A stretch of DNA of 64,000 bases from Callaeas wilsoni (lineage: Eukaryota; Chordata; Aves; Passeriformes; Callaeidae), in NCBI GenBank assembly GCA_013398955.1, contig VWPU01011592.1:1-64000 (forward strand). Reading direction: 5' to 3'. The position numbers and the translations under genes are program-made. The notes under the pieces are model-generated. The model searched no databases. It saw only the letters and a program-made list of their open reading frames with translations, and was not told where the DNA came from. This document shows, piece after piece, positions 25,741 through 38,190 of this stretch. Positions within the stretch are counted from its first letter, which is position 1. Each line of letters begins with the position of its first letter.

Positions 25741-28058
25741 TAGATGAAGTTGCTTGTGCTCCTAAAGCAAGTTAAAGTGTGGAATCTGTAATGTTAGTTC
25801 TAAAGCAGGCACTTGGGAGTGAATTTAATGTGGTGGTTTGTGCATAAAAATAAAGCTGTCTAGCATACCTTTTGTAAAAGTTTTCCTGGCTGCCAGTATA
25901 GTAGTCACTTCTGACTGGAAAGAAATCATTATAGCATCCAATTGAGACATTTTAAATAAATTGTTAATTTCCCATATGCCTGGCAGTACTGCAGTGGTCA
26001 ATGCAAATTGGAGAAAAGTATCAGTTTGTACTGTCTTTCTGGGTGAAAAGTGTCTGCAAACTGCATGGCTTTTCCTCACACCCCTCTGTGTAGCTGTACT
26101 CAGCTGTGGTGTGCCAGGATACATGGATGGTATTTCACACAAAATCAGAAGTGATGCGTTTGGTACTAACTTAGCATCTTGATGAAATGAATGTCATTTG
26201 CATTAAGACTAGACATTTATTTTTGTGTAAAGGATGTGTAACTATGAATTATAATTAGGAGAGCAGTGTGATATCCCCCAGCCATATTTATCCCACATTT
26301 CTCTAACCTGTGAATTAGGGCTGAGATTCTTGACCTTATCTGCTCTGCATGTGGACCTTTGTCTTTTGTTATCTGTTGTTATCCATGTATGTGTGTCAGC
26401 TTCTGATCATGAAGATGTCTTCTTTGAACATGTTACGATTACTGATTTTGCCATATAAAACTACTGGGGCTCACTGGTGCATGGATCCATGCTGCTTCTG
26501 TGAAATTCAGTGAGACATTTATAAAATTGATCATTACAATGTAATATTGTTTAACCTTCCATTCTGTGTCTGTACCAGAATGTTACATAATGGGCACTGC
26601 TCCTAGATTAGACATTTTCCTGTGTTTTCATTATTTTAATGCACTTTTGTAATAGCCGAGCTTTTTTTGTGACACCAAGAAAGATGCCATTCTTTCAATC
26701 TTGTAGGCTTGACTCACTTAACTTTTTTTGCTGTATTTCCTATTTCATCAGTGAGTCAGTCTCCTTTTTAATGTTTTGTATTTCCCTGTTGGAGATAAAT
26801 GTGTTATGACAGAAAGGTAAAACCACCTCACTGCTGTTAGGTTTCAGCTTGTAATTTTATCCATTTAACTGAGAGTTAAAATATGACATTATGAGGCAGG
26901 AGACCTGAACCCTCAGTCTTTCCTGGTTCCAGTACTTCTATTTCTTGCACCTTTTCTTCTTAAGTAATATTTTAACTTGTTAGTATTCCTGGCTGTGGCT
27001 TTGGCTGGAACCATTCGATATGCATCTTTCTGGGGAGATACTTAGAAGATTGCAGCGTTTTCATTTTTAATCGTAATTCTCTCTTGCTTCTGGGAGTCCT
27101 TTATATCCCAAGGCCATTGCCCAATATGCTTGATGTTCAAAAAGAGATAGTCATGCTTATTATTACTGAACATCAGCTGGAATCTTATTTAATGAAATGT
27201 GGTAATACTGTGATGCTCTGGTAGGACTGTGCAGATTTCTGAATAATTTGACTTCCAGGCACTAAAATCCTTGTTTGAAGTTAATTCTTCTTTTATGGTA
27301 ATCAGTGGCTTTTGTTACCTGTAACCATGAAATTAGATGGAAGACTTTGGGGCAAGAGGAAACAAAGGATTTGGGTTAAGGATTTGTTGAAGAAGTTCCC
27401 AGATACAATATGGGTGGTAGTCATGTCAGCCCGAAATTCTTGCTTCTGGAAAACCAAATGCCAGGGTCAGTTCCAAGTGAGTTTTGCCTTTAGGTTTTGT
27501 GGGACATTTGGCTGATGCAAGAGGTATCTAAAAGAAATGTCTTAGTTTCATTCTTGTACTTTAACCATTTTATATATAGAAGTATTACTTTGTTCTCTTA
27601 AGAACAAAAGTTCTTTTTGTGTATGTCTCCATTGGAATTTGTTTGGAGTTGACCCCATTAAAAAAAGCACTCCTGGATAATTAAAATTCATACAATGCAG
27701 GCAAATAAAACATGGAGACATTTGATCTTGAGAAAGTGTACTGGGTATATTTAGTGTACAATCAGATAACAAGAAAAAACCTTCTACACGACTTGGTAAG
27801 GAATATTGAAAGTATGAATTACTGTATGAAACAATTAATAGAGAGAGAGAAGATTTTTGGTTCCCTTTCATCCTTAAAGTCTTTTAACGGCTAACTTATT
27901 CTTGCAAATATGACCTTTGAGACATGTAATTTATAAAAAACATTATTCTTTTTTGCCTTGTACAAAAATATGACTTCTATATTTTAAAAATAATAGGTTG
28001 TTTCTGGTATCTTAGAGCTCTGCTTGTACTTTAAGAATCCTGCTGTCAGCATGTTTAC

Positions 28059-28237
28059 CTGGCAAGGTGCTTCAAGTCGGCTTTGCTTCAGTGGCTTGTA
28101 ACGAAAGCAGTCCCTTAATCTTTCACCTCGGTTTTCGATGTACTGGCATAAAGTGAATGCTCGTCTGGAAATGGTGGTTAATGGCCAGTCTGAAGATCGT
28201 GGATCAGTTGTGTATTTTGGAACAAGCTCTGCTTTGC
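28059..28237 (-). CDS. Candidate antisense exon, unknown protein
   Basis: I do not recognise this product. On the - strand a 179-bp segment is bounded by AATTCAG|GC (acceptor side, 28238) and GCCAG|GTAAAC (donor side, 28058). It is open throughout: 2 nt, then 59 codons, ending in phase 0. The translation is basic (KAELVPKYTTDPRSSDWPL..., then SRRAFTLCQYIENRGERL) and has no visible domain. Five Arg codons are CGA or CGT, giving a cluster of CpG in an otherwise CpG-poor intron, which fits coding constraint or a young retrocopy. The open frame is closed by a stop just upstream of the acceptor, at about 28260, and runs on to 27984 without splicing. Against it: the pyrimidine tract is weak, no partner exon is identified, and it may be chance. 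Confidence 0.28.
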
Positions 28238-30520
28238 CTGAATTCCAGACAGATTTCATTTATGGTAGTCCTAAAGGGCAGGAAAAGTAAAACATGGTAA
28301 AACTTCCTTTAGGTATAGGGAAGCACTGAAAAGCAGGACACTTTCAAGTTTAGTTTTGTTTCTTTGCCCCACTTTAGATCCACTATGAAATTTCTGGAAC
28401 TGCTCTTAGCTTTTTATTGACAGTATTAATAAGCATTTTATTAGTTCACAGCTTCTGAAGCCTACAGAAAATTCAAGCTACAGGTCTGGAAAATATACTT
28501 CATCTCTTATCAGTTCAACAGTAGATTTGAGCGTAATGAATTTGCTTTAAGCCAAATTCACAGATTGAACCTGAATTTGCTGATGTTTGTGTAGTTCAGA
28601 ACTGCTGCTCTTCTGAGCTTGATTGTGGGACTGCATGTCTGGAAACAGTATTGGAATGCATCACTGTCAACTGCTTCTTATGCTTTGTTTAGGAACAGGT
28701 ATCTGTTTTGTGAAAAAATAGGTTTCAGAGTTAAAAAATGTTGGAAGAATAAGACTACTAATTAACATCCTTTTATCCGAGAAAGTGGTTCTTCTAAATC
28801 AAAAACTGTCTAAAGAAGAGGCCATGAATAAGGGTAGTGTGTTTTGTTTCAGTAATTTCCAAGGGAATAGGAATTTGTAACTTGTGCTACAAATACAAAC
28901 AAATCCCTATGCTTCCTCCCCCTGCCCCTTGGACAATTTAAAATGAAATAGTTTATTTTTCTTTCCTAATATGAGCAGCCAAAATCAGATATTTTTAGCT
29001 GTCTCTCAAGTGTTACAATTATCTCTGTTTCATGTTTATTGTCTGTTAGGGATAGCTACAGAAATTTGGATTTATAGAAAAGTATCTATTTCTTTTAACA
29101 TGAAACCTACTTGTTTTTGGGCTTAAGCAAGTTATTCCAACTGACTTGACCTAGATCAGTTGCTAGAAGCTAATGGCTTCTGGCCCCAATTTCCACATCT
29201 TCTGAGAGCTCAGTTCAGTGCTAGTAAGTGATTAGCTAGACACATTTCTTGGATTTTCTAGAAGTAGTGCTTGTAGAACTTCACCAAGTTGTAGAACTTG
29301 GCCTGCTATCAAAAGTCTTCTATATAATAGCATAAACTTTAAACAACATTTGTTACATTTACAGTAGCTCCTTCTCAGTCAGGGGAAAACCCCAAAAATA
29401 GCGTGGCATGTGATGAGATTTTGGGAAAGCTGGACAATAGATTCCTGCAAAATTGAACTTGAAGAGCTTGGGGGGAATATTCTTGGTCAAGGAAAAGAAA
29501 AGTGGATGTGTATAACATGAGAAATAGTAAAAGAAATAGAAAAAAATTGAAGTCTGCCAGTGTGCTGGAGGGAAGCTTGGGTATGAACTGGAGTGGCAGC
29601 AGTGTGGTAGCTTGGTTGTGTTAGAAATGGGAAACACAGTTTGGAATTTCCTGCATACTCTTGTGGGAGAGGCGGTCACACGCTGCCTTCACAGCACATT
29701 TGTGCTTTGGGACTTGTTTTTTTTCTGACATGGTTACACTGATGTACTTGTTTCTCATCTGAAATTGTAGGGATACTTTTTCTATTTATGTGTATCTTTC
29801 TTAAGGAGAAATAAAATTACACTGCCTCTAGAGCTGCTAATGGTATTCAAGAGCTCAGTTAATTAGAATTGGGGGGGGGAAAAAAGGCCTGGTTCTTCAT
29901 CATTCCTCTGCTGAATCCAGCATCTGCACTGAATACACGATTCTATGTCGAGTGCTCCTGCTTCAGCCTCCTGTTCACATGCAGCAGGGATTCAGACAAA
30001 ATATACAATGTTGTGTGAAAATGTTAATGTGTATAGGATGAAATTTTTTAATAGACTGCTGAGAAATATTTTTAACACTTTGCTAAGCTTAGTACTATGG
30101 TTCGAGTTAGTTCTTAGAGCAGGTTCTGTGTCAAAACTTGGAGATAATCTTCCTGCTTCTTTGCGCTTAGACCTTGTGAAGAGGAGTGGAAACTCTAAAA
30201 TAGATTTAAGGATTTTAATAACAATATTTATATTTAAATGCTGCAAACAGGTAGCAAGGCAGTCTTTATCTGTTGGTCTCACTTTAGCCTTTTCAGTATA
30301 ATCATTAAAATTAAAAAATGATTTTTTAAAAAAATAATGTTGTTTTGCAGTGTTGTATGACCCACATGAGTGCAGGGCTGACTCCTCCTCTGCAGCCTTT
30401 TACTGACAGGCTTTGCACAAGGGCATGGCTTGGTCCACCTTGCAGATATTAATGATTCTGCAACAGCAGTAGTTTTTCTTTGATTCAGTAGTCAGGTGAA
30501 CACAGTGTTTATACAGCCTG

Positions 30521-30566
30521 TTTAAATTGAAGTATTTTAATTCTTTAAATTGAAGTAATTTAATCC
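30521..30566. repeat. 23-bp tandem duplication
   Basis: TTTAAATTGAAGTATTTTAA at 30521 is followed by TTTAAATTGAAGTAATTTAA at 30544, two units of 23 bp. Confidence 0.8.
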
Positions 30567-33500
30567 TAAATGTTAATAGGAAGAAACCATTAGAGAAGAA
30601 AAAGGGTTATAAACAGTGTTTGCACTTACTTCTTTTGCATAAGGCCATGTTCTGCTCCTCCAGTAAAATAAAGCTTTATGTTTTCTGGAGACCTTCACCA
30701 AGGTATTGTCTGCCTGATTTTTGTCCATCCTCATCTTTTCTCTTTTCTTTTAAAATAACAGCATTGGGTGGGTTTTTTTTCTCTCTCTCCTGCTTTCCAG
30801 ACACTTTGTTGTTCTAGTGAACCTGAAGAGTTTGGTTCAGAATAAGCAGCTGTCCTTGCACACTGCCTGTTAGTTAATCTAAAATATTCATGCACTGAAC
30901 ATTTTGATAAATCTTGTCAACCAGTGTGACATCTACCATAATTGGCATGCTGCCATATGTGGATTGTGTTTTGTTTGCCTGAAGATGGATTTGGAAAAAA
31001 AAAACAAACAAAAGCTTTAATGTTGTTTGTTGCCGTGTATGTTGCTGCTGTGATTTCCAAACCACCTGTGCTCCTTATACAAATGTTTCTGAGCTTTCCC
31101 TATGTTAAGAAAGCAAGTTGTTGGGATTCTTCCTTTGGAAAAGAATGAAAAATTGGATGGTACTTCTGTGTTGACTATTTGACTAGAATATGTATTTAAG
31201 CCTAGTGCTTTCATCAGGAGATAAGAAACAGATTCTTTCTTTACATTAATTCTGTTTGACTGTAGTTCTTACAAATGGTGAACCAGTTCAGAATTGTTTT
31301 ATTCATAATTTTTTGGACAAGAAAAAGTTACAATTCTGCTTTCCTTTTTCGTCGTGTGTTGTTTGTTTGGGTTTTTTTAGTAGTATCCTCTAAGCCATTG
31401 TGATGCTCAGCAAATGTGTAGTAGTATGGTAGCCTTGCTATTGAGCCAAATTCCTAGGAAAGAGCTTTCACTTTGTGTTATTTCACTCCAGAACAGGAGG
31501 GGTGAGCACAACCTCTTCCTTTTATCATCTGAATGAGTTTGTCTGGATGCTTACTGCTTACTCTTTTTTTGGGGTGTTGCTATAAGCGAAATATTTTCTA
31601 GGAAGTTTTTACACTATTTTGTATTCTAAAATACTACAAGTCTCCTGGAAAATCTCCATCTAGATTAGAGAGGGTTTATATGGTTGTAGCATGTGTGTGT
31701 GTGCACAAGATAACAAATGCTGCATGAATAATTCACAATGTATAATTTTTGTAATTAATTTAGACTTTCTTCTTGCCATTTTTACTATGAACTTTTTGGA
31801 AATTGTGGCTTTCACAAATACTTAATAGTATTTCAATCATGTTCTAGAAATACCTGCACAAATAAAGCTGTGATTGGCTCAGTTAACAATTTAGAAAACA
31901 ATTAAAGAAAATTTATAAAGAATCAGTGTGACTGGTCCCTTTCTGCCCCTGTTTTCATGTTTTCCTTTTCCTGAAAAAAATCCAAACCAACTTCCCCGCA
32001 ACAAAAAACCCACTCCTACCATCAACAGTTCCTTCACCAAAAACCACTGGTCATGTTTTAGCATTTTTTTCCCCCTCAGGAAACCACTATTCTGTTAAAT
32101 GTCTTTTTCCTATGAAGAGAGGATCACTCCACTGTTCCTGTAGTGGTCAGTTTGGTTTTTTTCCTTTGAATAGTTAGAACAGTGAGAGGTAAATATTGCA
32201 TTTATGGATAATGGTGGTTTTGATCATTTTTGTTGTTGAGTATTTCTCTTTAAAAAGAAATAATGTTTCCTAAGACAATATTATTTAATATCTATGGATA
32301 TGCAAATATTTACCAGAAGTCATATAGAAAATGCTGTTGTCAGTTATCTTGTGATAACTTACTGCTGTGGTGATTTATGAATGAAAAAATAATTTTTTTT
32401 TCTCCAGTATTGTGAATTATATTTAGAATTGTTCTGTAACTTCAGCGTGGGGGAACATGAAAAATATTTTCCTTTTCCCAGCCACATATAATGAGTATTC
32501 AGTTCCTCCCTTAGAGAGTGGACTTCAGGCCAAAATTTAGCATTGGTAAACCTTACACGCTGTTATTTTTCCTCACTTTTGTTGCAAGGAGCTTGCAGAA
32601 TTGCCAAGAAATTGCAGAGCGCTCAAGTGGCTGTATTGCAGGTAACAGCTTACATATGTTCAGTTGAACGTGCTGCGTGTTCACTCTGCCTTTCTGGTGA
32701 AACGACAGCTTTTCCCATTTCAGGATTTACGGTAGCACCTTACAAACAAGCGTCTTCGCTGTAACACGCTTTAGCCTGGTTCTGCTGGCGGGCTTGCGGA
32801 GGTGGGCAGGGGCTGGGGGGAGCCCAGTGGGGTCGTGGGGTGGCTGTGTGCCCAAACCCCTCTGAGCTGGGGGCTGTGAGGACTTCAGGAACTTCTTTGC
32901 CTTGTAGAACAGCACTTTACTACTTTACAGAAATAGTTTAGATCTTTCTTTTGGTACTAAAACTGCATGAATTTTTTTATTAGCACTGAACGTCTTTAAT
33001 TTTTTTGTGTGCATTCTCCTTGATGTCAGTGGCTTTAAAGAGAGCAAAAATACCATTTTCTTCTATGTGTTTTGACCTATTTCCTATCTCTTGTTGAACA
33101 TGGAAAGATTTAATTACAATTATTTAATAAAATGGTGCATGACCTCTCTAAACATTGCCTTACTATTGAAGTAAAAGTCAGCAAAAGTGTACTTGAAATT
33201 GGATTGATTTAAGAACAAATAATTTTAAAGTAATTCTGTCCTTTTGAGTTTATATGGGGTAGATTGAAGTAATTTATTTTCATTTTAATAATGTTCTATA
33301 ACGATCTTATCTAACACAAACCACATGTGATTTTTCATAGTAGCTGAGGTGAATGTGGCTTATGTTAAAAGTATGCAAGTATGGATGTGTAAATGAATAA
33401 ATTATGCCTTCTGTAGTGTATGATATAGAAACTAGATGATTGAGCCAGAAGACTTCCTTTTTAGTTAAAGGAAACATACGTTTCTATGGCAATAAAAGCA

Positions 33501-34399
33501 AATTTAAAATGTAGGTGGTTCTGACTGTTGCTGGTCTAAAATAAAGGTGGCAGTTGCAGAATAGTACATTTCATAGCCAAAAAATTCCAAGATTTCTATT
33601 AAAGAAAAATACATTTATTTTGCCCCATACTTAATTTTTAAAATTTTTGAATTGTAAGCTCTTTCTGATATATATATTTTTCCCTCCTTTAACTTCTCCT
33701 TTTCTCCACTGTACAGAGCAAAGATATGTATAAAATCTGCATATATGCAAATCTTTTATCAAGTAGATTTTAAGTAGATTTAAATGGTGATACTTATTGC
33801 CTTTTCATCTTTCATAACTTGTTGAGACTTTAAATTTTTAATGCTTGTGAAGTGATGATTATTTTTAGCAATACTCAAGAGACAAGAGGCATGAGAGTCT
33901 TTTATCAGAAGATAAATTAAAGCAGTATTTACCAAAGAACATGAGATTGGTGGGGTGGGTAGGGGCTAGCAGGTTGCAAATAAATAGGGTAGAACATAAT
34001 GAGAAGTGTTTATCCTACTCTAATTAGAGTTCAGGATAACAATGGAGACACAATTTCGTTCTAGATTAGATTGTTCAGAGCTTCACATCCATTGAAGCAC
34101 ATTCTTAGAAGAACAATTCATTATAGAATTCCCAAATACCACCTATTCGTGAGTGAGTCGCCTCAAATTAATCATCCTTCCCTATCTGTCATACATATAT
34201 CATTCCAGCTGTTTGCTTTTTTTGTTCTCCAAATCTTCCCCAAATCCATAGGCTAGACTACAGAGGACTCAAGATTCAATGTCTGTAGAATTCTGTCTTT
34301 TTAAGAACTGAGTATGGGCAGCCTAATTTGTGTATTAAAGATTATATTTTGCAGCCAAAATTTCTTGTTATTAAAGCATAGTGTGCATACCTAAAAAAC

Positions 34400-34980
34400 A
34401 AGTGGTATCTTTTTGTTGTGGTGAATGAACCAACCACAAGAATGACCAGGGGGCCACAGAGCCCAGAAAAAGAGGCTTGGTGGGCTGGTTCCAAAGGGTA
34501 AAATCCCCCTCTGTGAGGATGGCTTCTCCCATTGAATTGCTGTGACCTGATGTAGGCTCGGTCTGTCTGATTGACGGTGGACAGACACCCCTTGTATCTC
34601 CTAAGCAAAGGTAACCAGACCTGTCCCGCCCTTCCCTTCTTCCTATGGGTCACTGCTGTGTCATCCCTGCCTCCTTCCCTGTATCCCTTTAAAGCCCCCT
34701 CAGGCTACTATCTGTCCTCTTCGCTTCCGGTCCCCTTCGAGGGAGTCCCTACAATAAACCCTTGGAATACCGGCCGAGGAGCCACCTCTGCTCATTTGTT
34801 TCTGGTCACGCAGGGGCTATCCACAAGCCCCAGGCACGCTGGGCTCCGTGCCCTCCACCGCCCGGGCTGGGAGCTGGCTAGCGAGGCACCGAGGTGCCAC
34901 AGGGTGCTCTCCCTTTGTGTTGGGCACGTCTGGACAAGCTGCAGTTATCCCAGCCCAGCCAGCGTGTCGGCGTATTAATA
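34400..34980 (+). mobile_element. Probable solo LTR of an endogenous retrovirus
   Basis: A GC- and CpG-rich island of about 580 bp, unlike the flanking AT-rich intron. It is organised like an LTR: a possible start TGTTGTGGTGAA (34414) with an inverted repeat TTGTGGT...ACCACAA (34416-34422 / 34433-34439), a TATA-like TTTAAA (34688-34693), and a polyadenylation signal AATAAA at 34753-34758 followed by a GC-rich U5-like segment. No gag, pol or env sequence and no primer-binding site flank it, so it would be a solo LTR. A CTTTT pentamer occurs on both sides (34409-34413 and 34982-34986) and could be a target duplication. The right end then lacks the canonical CA, so the borders are unsure. I cannot name the family. 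The orientation is inferred from the TTTAAA and AATAAA order. Confidence 0.6.
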
Positions 34981-37900
34981 GCTTTTTGGTCACTCGTACA
35001 TTTTGATTTTTTGTGCCATACCCTGACAGAACTTTACAGGAACTCAAATTCATTTAGCAGGATGGGAACAGGTGGTACTAGTCCAAGGCTGAAACTGGAT
35101 CTTTCAGTTGATGTTGCTGTCAGATTTCATGAAGTCTTCTTTTGCAACAACAGTCAAGATTTTCTTAAATTTATAGCCTGAGAATATTTTGTGTGAAAAT
35201 ATCAATCTAAATTTGCAGAGATTCTGATATTATCTACGAGGTACACACTGATTTCCCTCATCACAGTGGGTGCTCACGTGGCTGTCCTTGATAATTCAAA
35301 TAATTGGTGCTAACCACTCAAACACAATAGATGAAATATCTTGAAAAGACAGAGAGTTTGTGCCACCTGATTGCTGCCTGTGGTACTGGGATGATGGGTT
35401 TGAGTGCTCCAGTTCCCATCCAGCAGGAATAATCAAGACCTAAGGAAAGGGCTTTGGATATCTGAGGTGCCAGGAGCCAAAGAAGCTGTTGGTGTTGAAT
35501 GCTTTATCAGGGAAAGCCAGTCAGTTTTATATTATATAAATCTGTGAATAAATGCACCAATTTAGAGTTGATGAATAATTTTGTAAGCCTAGAAATAATG
35601 TATGTTCTCCAAGGCTGCATCATGATAATATGCTGACATGCAGTATTAGATGTAAATCCTGGAAATAAACAGAAGGACACATTTTTAAATGTAGCTTCAT
35701 TTATTCTATATTTGAATGCAACTGTAGTGTAACCCAGCAGCATTACAGAGAAGATAGAATATATTTTTTTATTTATTTTGCTTTATTAGTTTAAGGCAAA
35801 CTGTTCGTATCTTACAAATTTGAAATGTTATTATGCAGTTCAGTGTTCTGTTCTGATCCAAGAAATATTCCCTACTGTCTGCAGCCAGGTCTGTTGAGCT
35901 GTGAGAGCCTGGCTCAAAATACAAAACATCATCTGGTCTGTATAGCTCTGTCTTTGACAACTCCTCCCAAATGTGGCTGATGGAGGCCAAGATGCTCTCT
36001 GTTCAGGTGCAGGCAGATACATTAAAAACATGAATTCTGAAAAACTTTTATGGGTCATTCATAGATGTAGATGCATTTTACTAGACTGCAATTTATAATG
36101 GATATGTTAAGAGATGCGGCATCACAAAAATATTTTAAAATAAGGTCTTCTAATATGCTTTGATTTTATAATTTTTTTTTTCTTATCAGCTGCAACTGGT
36201 TTTCAAATTCAACTGAGAGTGTTTTTTAAAATGTAGATTTAATAAACTTGCACTCTTCTGCCCTGATGATAAACTTATGTTCTTTTCTTCCCTAACTTCA
36301 GTACAGAAAAATTAACCTGCAAAACCTGTATATACCTTTTCCCTCCATGTATTTTGGAACCTAATGAATCTGAAGAGAAGTGTTCAATTTTAGCTCAGCA
36401 GTTTCAAAGCAGATTTCTTTTGTCATGACTTGGATAATTTCAAAAGTCTTCTTTTCCTCCTCTAGTTCTTGCTAAACGTATTAATTTTATTTGGTGATAA
36501 AAGTTTTCCCTCTAAGTTTTAAATGTTTTTGCAAATTTGAATATTGTTTTATGCTGAAATCAGTCTTAGAACCAATTTTTGCTTATATTTTGTAATAATG
36601 ATATTGAGACATTAGTGTTATATTAGACAAAATTTGTGAGTTCTAATTGTAAGACATAACAATAGATAATCATCAATTTTGTATAAATTCTGTATGATAC
36701 CATATGAAAAAGTGTAATATTTTGTTGCCATGGTGATAAGCACAGTAGTTTTTTTCAAGTTTTTTTTGTAGCAGCTTACAATAGTTGAAGTAGCTGCAAA
36801 GGGAAAAGTGTTATCTACAACTTGAGTTTCATTGAGAATATAAGCCTTGAATGACATATAAACTCCTTTTCTAATAGAAGGTGCCTTTAGGGCCTGAATT
36901 GTACTAATGCATTATAGCTAAACTTTACCTCTAGAATAAACTTGGATTTGACATTTAAATTCATTCAGGAAGGTTTAAAATGTATTTGTTCAATTGGGAG
37001 AAAAAGTTACTAGTGGTTTACTTAAAAGATTTAATTACATAAAGTACAGACTCTTGTTTTTCTTTAGGGAGTGTCTGTGTGGGTTTTTGTCAGTGATTCA
37101 TTTTTCTATGTAGACAGAGCAGAGAATGTTTGGCGTAGCCTGTAAGGGCTATGTATATTTTCCTATGTTAAATTTCTCAGTAACATTGTGTAAGAACATC
37201 TATTACTACAGTAACTGCACCACTACTGTGATAATACATCAGCAAAGTTTTTGTGTTCTGTAAAGTAGCCTGTAATTGTGAGCTGCTGGTGAGCCTTAAA
37301 ACAAGAAGATTTTGCCCCTTCTTCTCTTTTTAGAAAAAGCATTTCTTGTCGAACTCTAAAAATTGCACTGTGATGGTGAACTGTTGGGAAGCACAGCATG
37401 GAACCAAACTCCTTAGTATCTCCAGCAAACCACTTTCTCCTATTTTCCTCCATTGGAAGTCTTTTGGACAGGGAGTGTATAAGATGGGATGGAAATAAAG
37501 GCTTCAATTCCTCTTATAACTCTTCCAGGGAGTACTGGATAGCCTGTAGGTAGTGATTCTCAACTTCGTTGGTGAGAGATCAAGATCAGCTTGCTATTTT
37601 ACAGGATAAGTAGTTGAGGCAGTGTGATTTAATTTCTGGTAGAATTGAGAATAGGCTCAAGGTACCAAGTCCTCTGACTTCAGCGCATTTCTGAGACACA
37701 ATATTATTCACATACTGTAGGTGTCACCTATGAAGTGTGCCTACCCCATTTGCTATTACTGTTACATGGCATCTTCTAGTGGCAGTAAACGTGCTGCTAG
37801 ATGACTGGTCTTGTCTCATTTACTACAGATGATGTAGGGACTCAAGTGGCTGCAGGCAGATAGCTGCACATTTGGGTTTTTTAATTTACAAAATGCATGT

Positions 37901-38121
37901 ATTGGTAGCATCAGAAGAGCATTCAGCAGTAATTTTAGAAGGACATACAGAAGTGAAGTGTTCGCATTTTTATGGAAATGAAAGCATTAAATTGTCTGTA
38001 ATTCTGCTCGTGTGTTTGCTTCTGTACTCCCATTAACTGTGTCTTGATTCAGCAGGAGTCAACAGCAAGTGTCTAGGAAAAAGTAGAACTTGAGCATGTA
38101 TGATATTTTACCTAAGTAAAT

Positions 38122-38190
38122 ATCATACATATATATATATATACACACACATATATATACATATATATATATGTATATATATGTATATCT
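38122..38190. repeat. AT/AC/GT compound microsatellite
   Basis: Alternating AT tracts flank a short ACACACAC tract and two ATGTATAT steps. The sequence is nearly self-complementary over about 65 bp. A stem-loop (38101-38125, TGATATT with AATATCA) lies directly beside it. Confidence 0.95.

Noticed and set aside
25829..25856. TGTGGTGGTTT followed by AATAAA, resembling an ERV-L LTR start
   Set aside because: Only the first bases fit and there is no matching LTR body or second end.
29359..29679. 106-codon - strand frame rich in Phe, Tyr and Ser
   Set aside because: Composition follows the A-rich + strand; no family features.
32760..32880. G-rich stretch (GGCAGGGGCTGGGGGGAGC type)
   Set aside because: Could form G-quadruplex-like structures but is isolated, and similar patches are common in avian introns.
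34342..34978. Open frames of 103 and 135 codons on both strands
   Set aside because: They fall inside the CpG-rich LTR-like segment, where GC content lengthens chance frames; no domain is seen.
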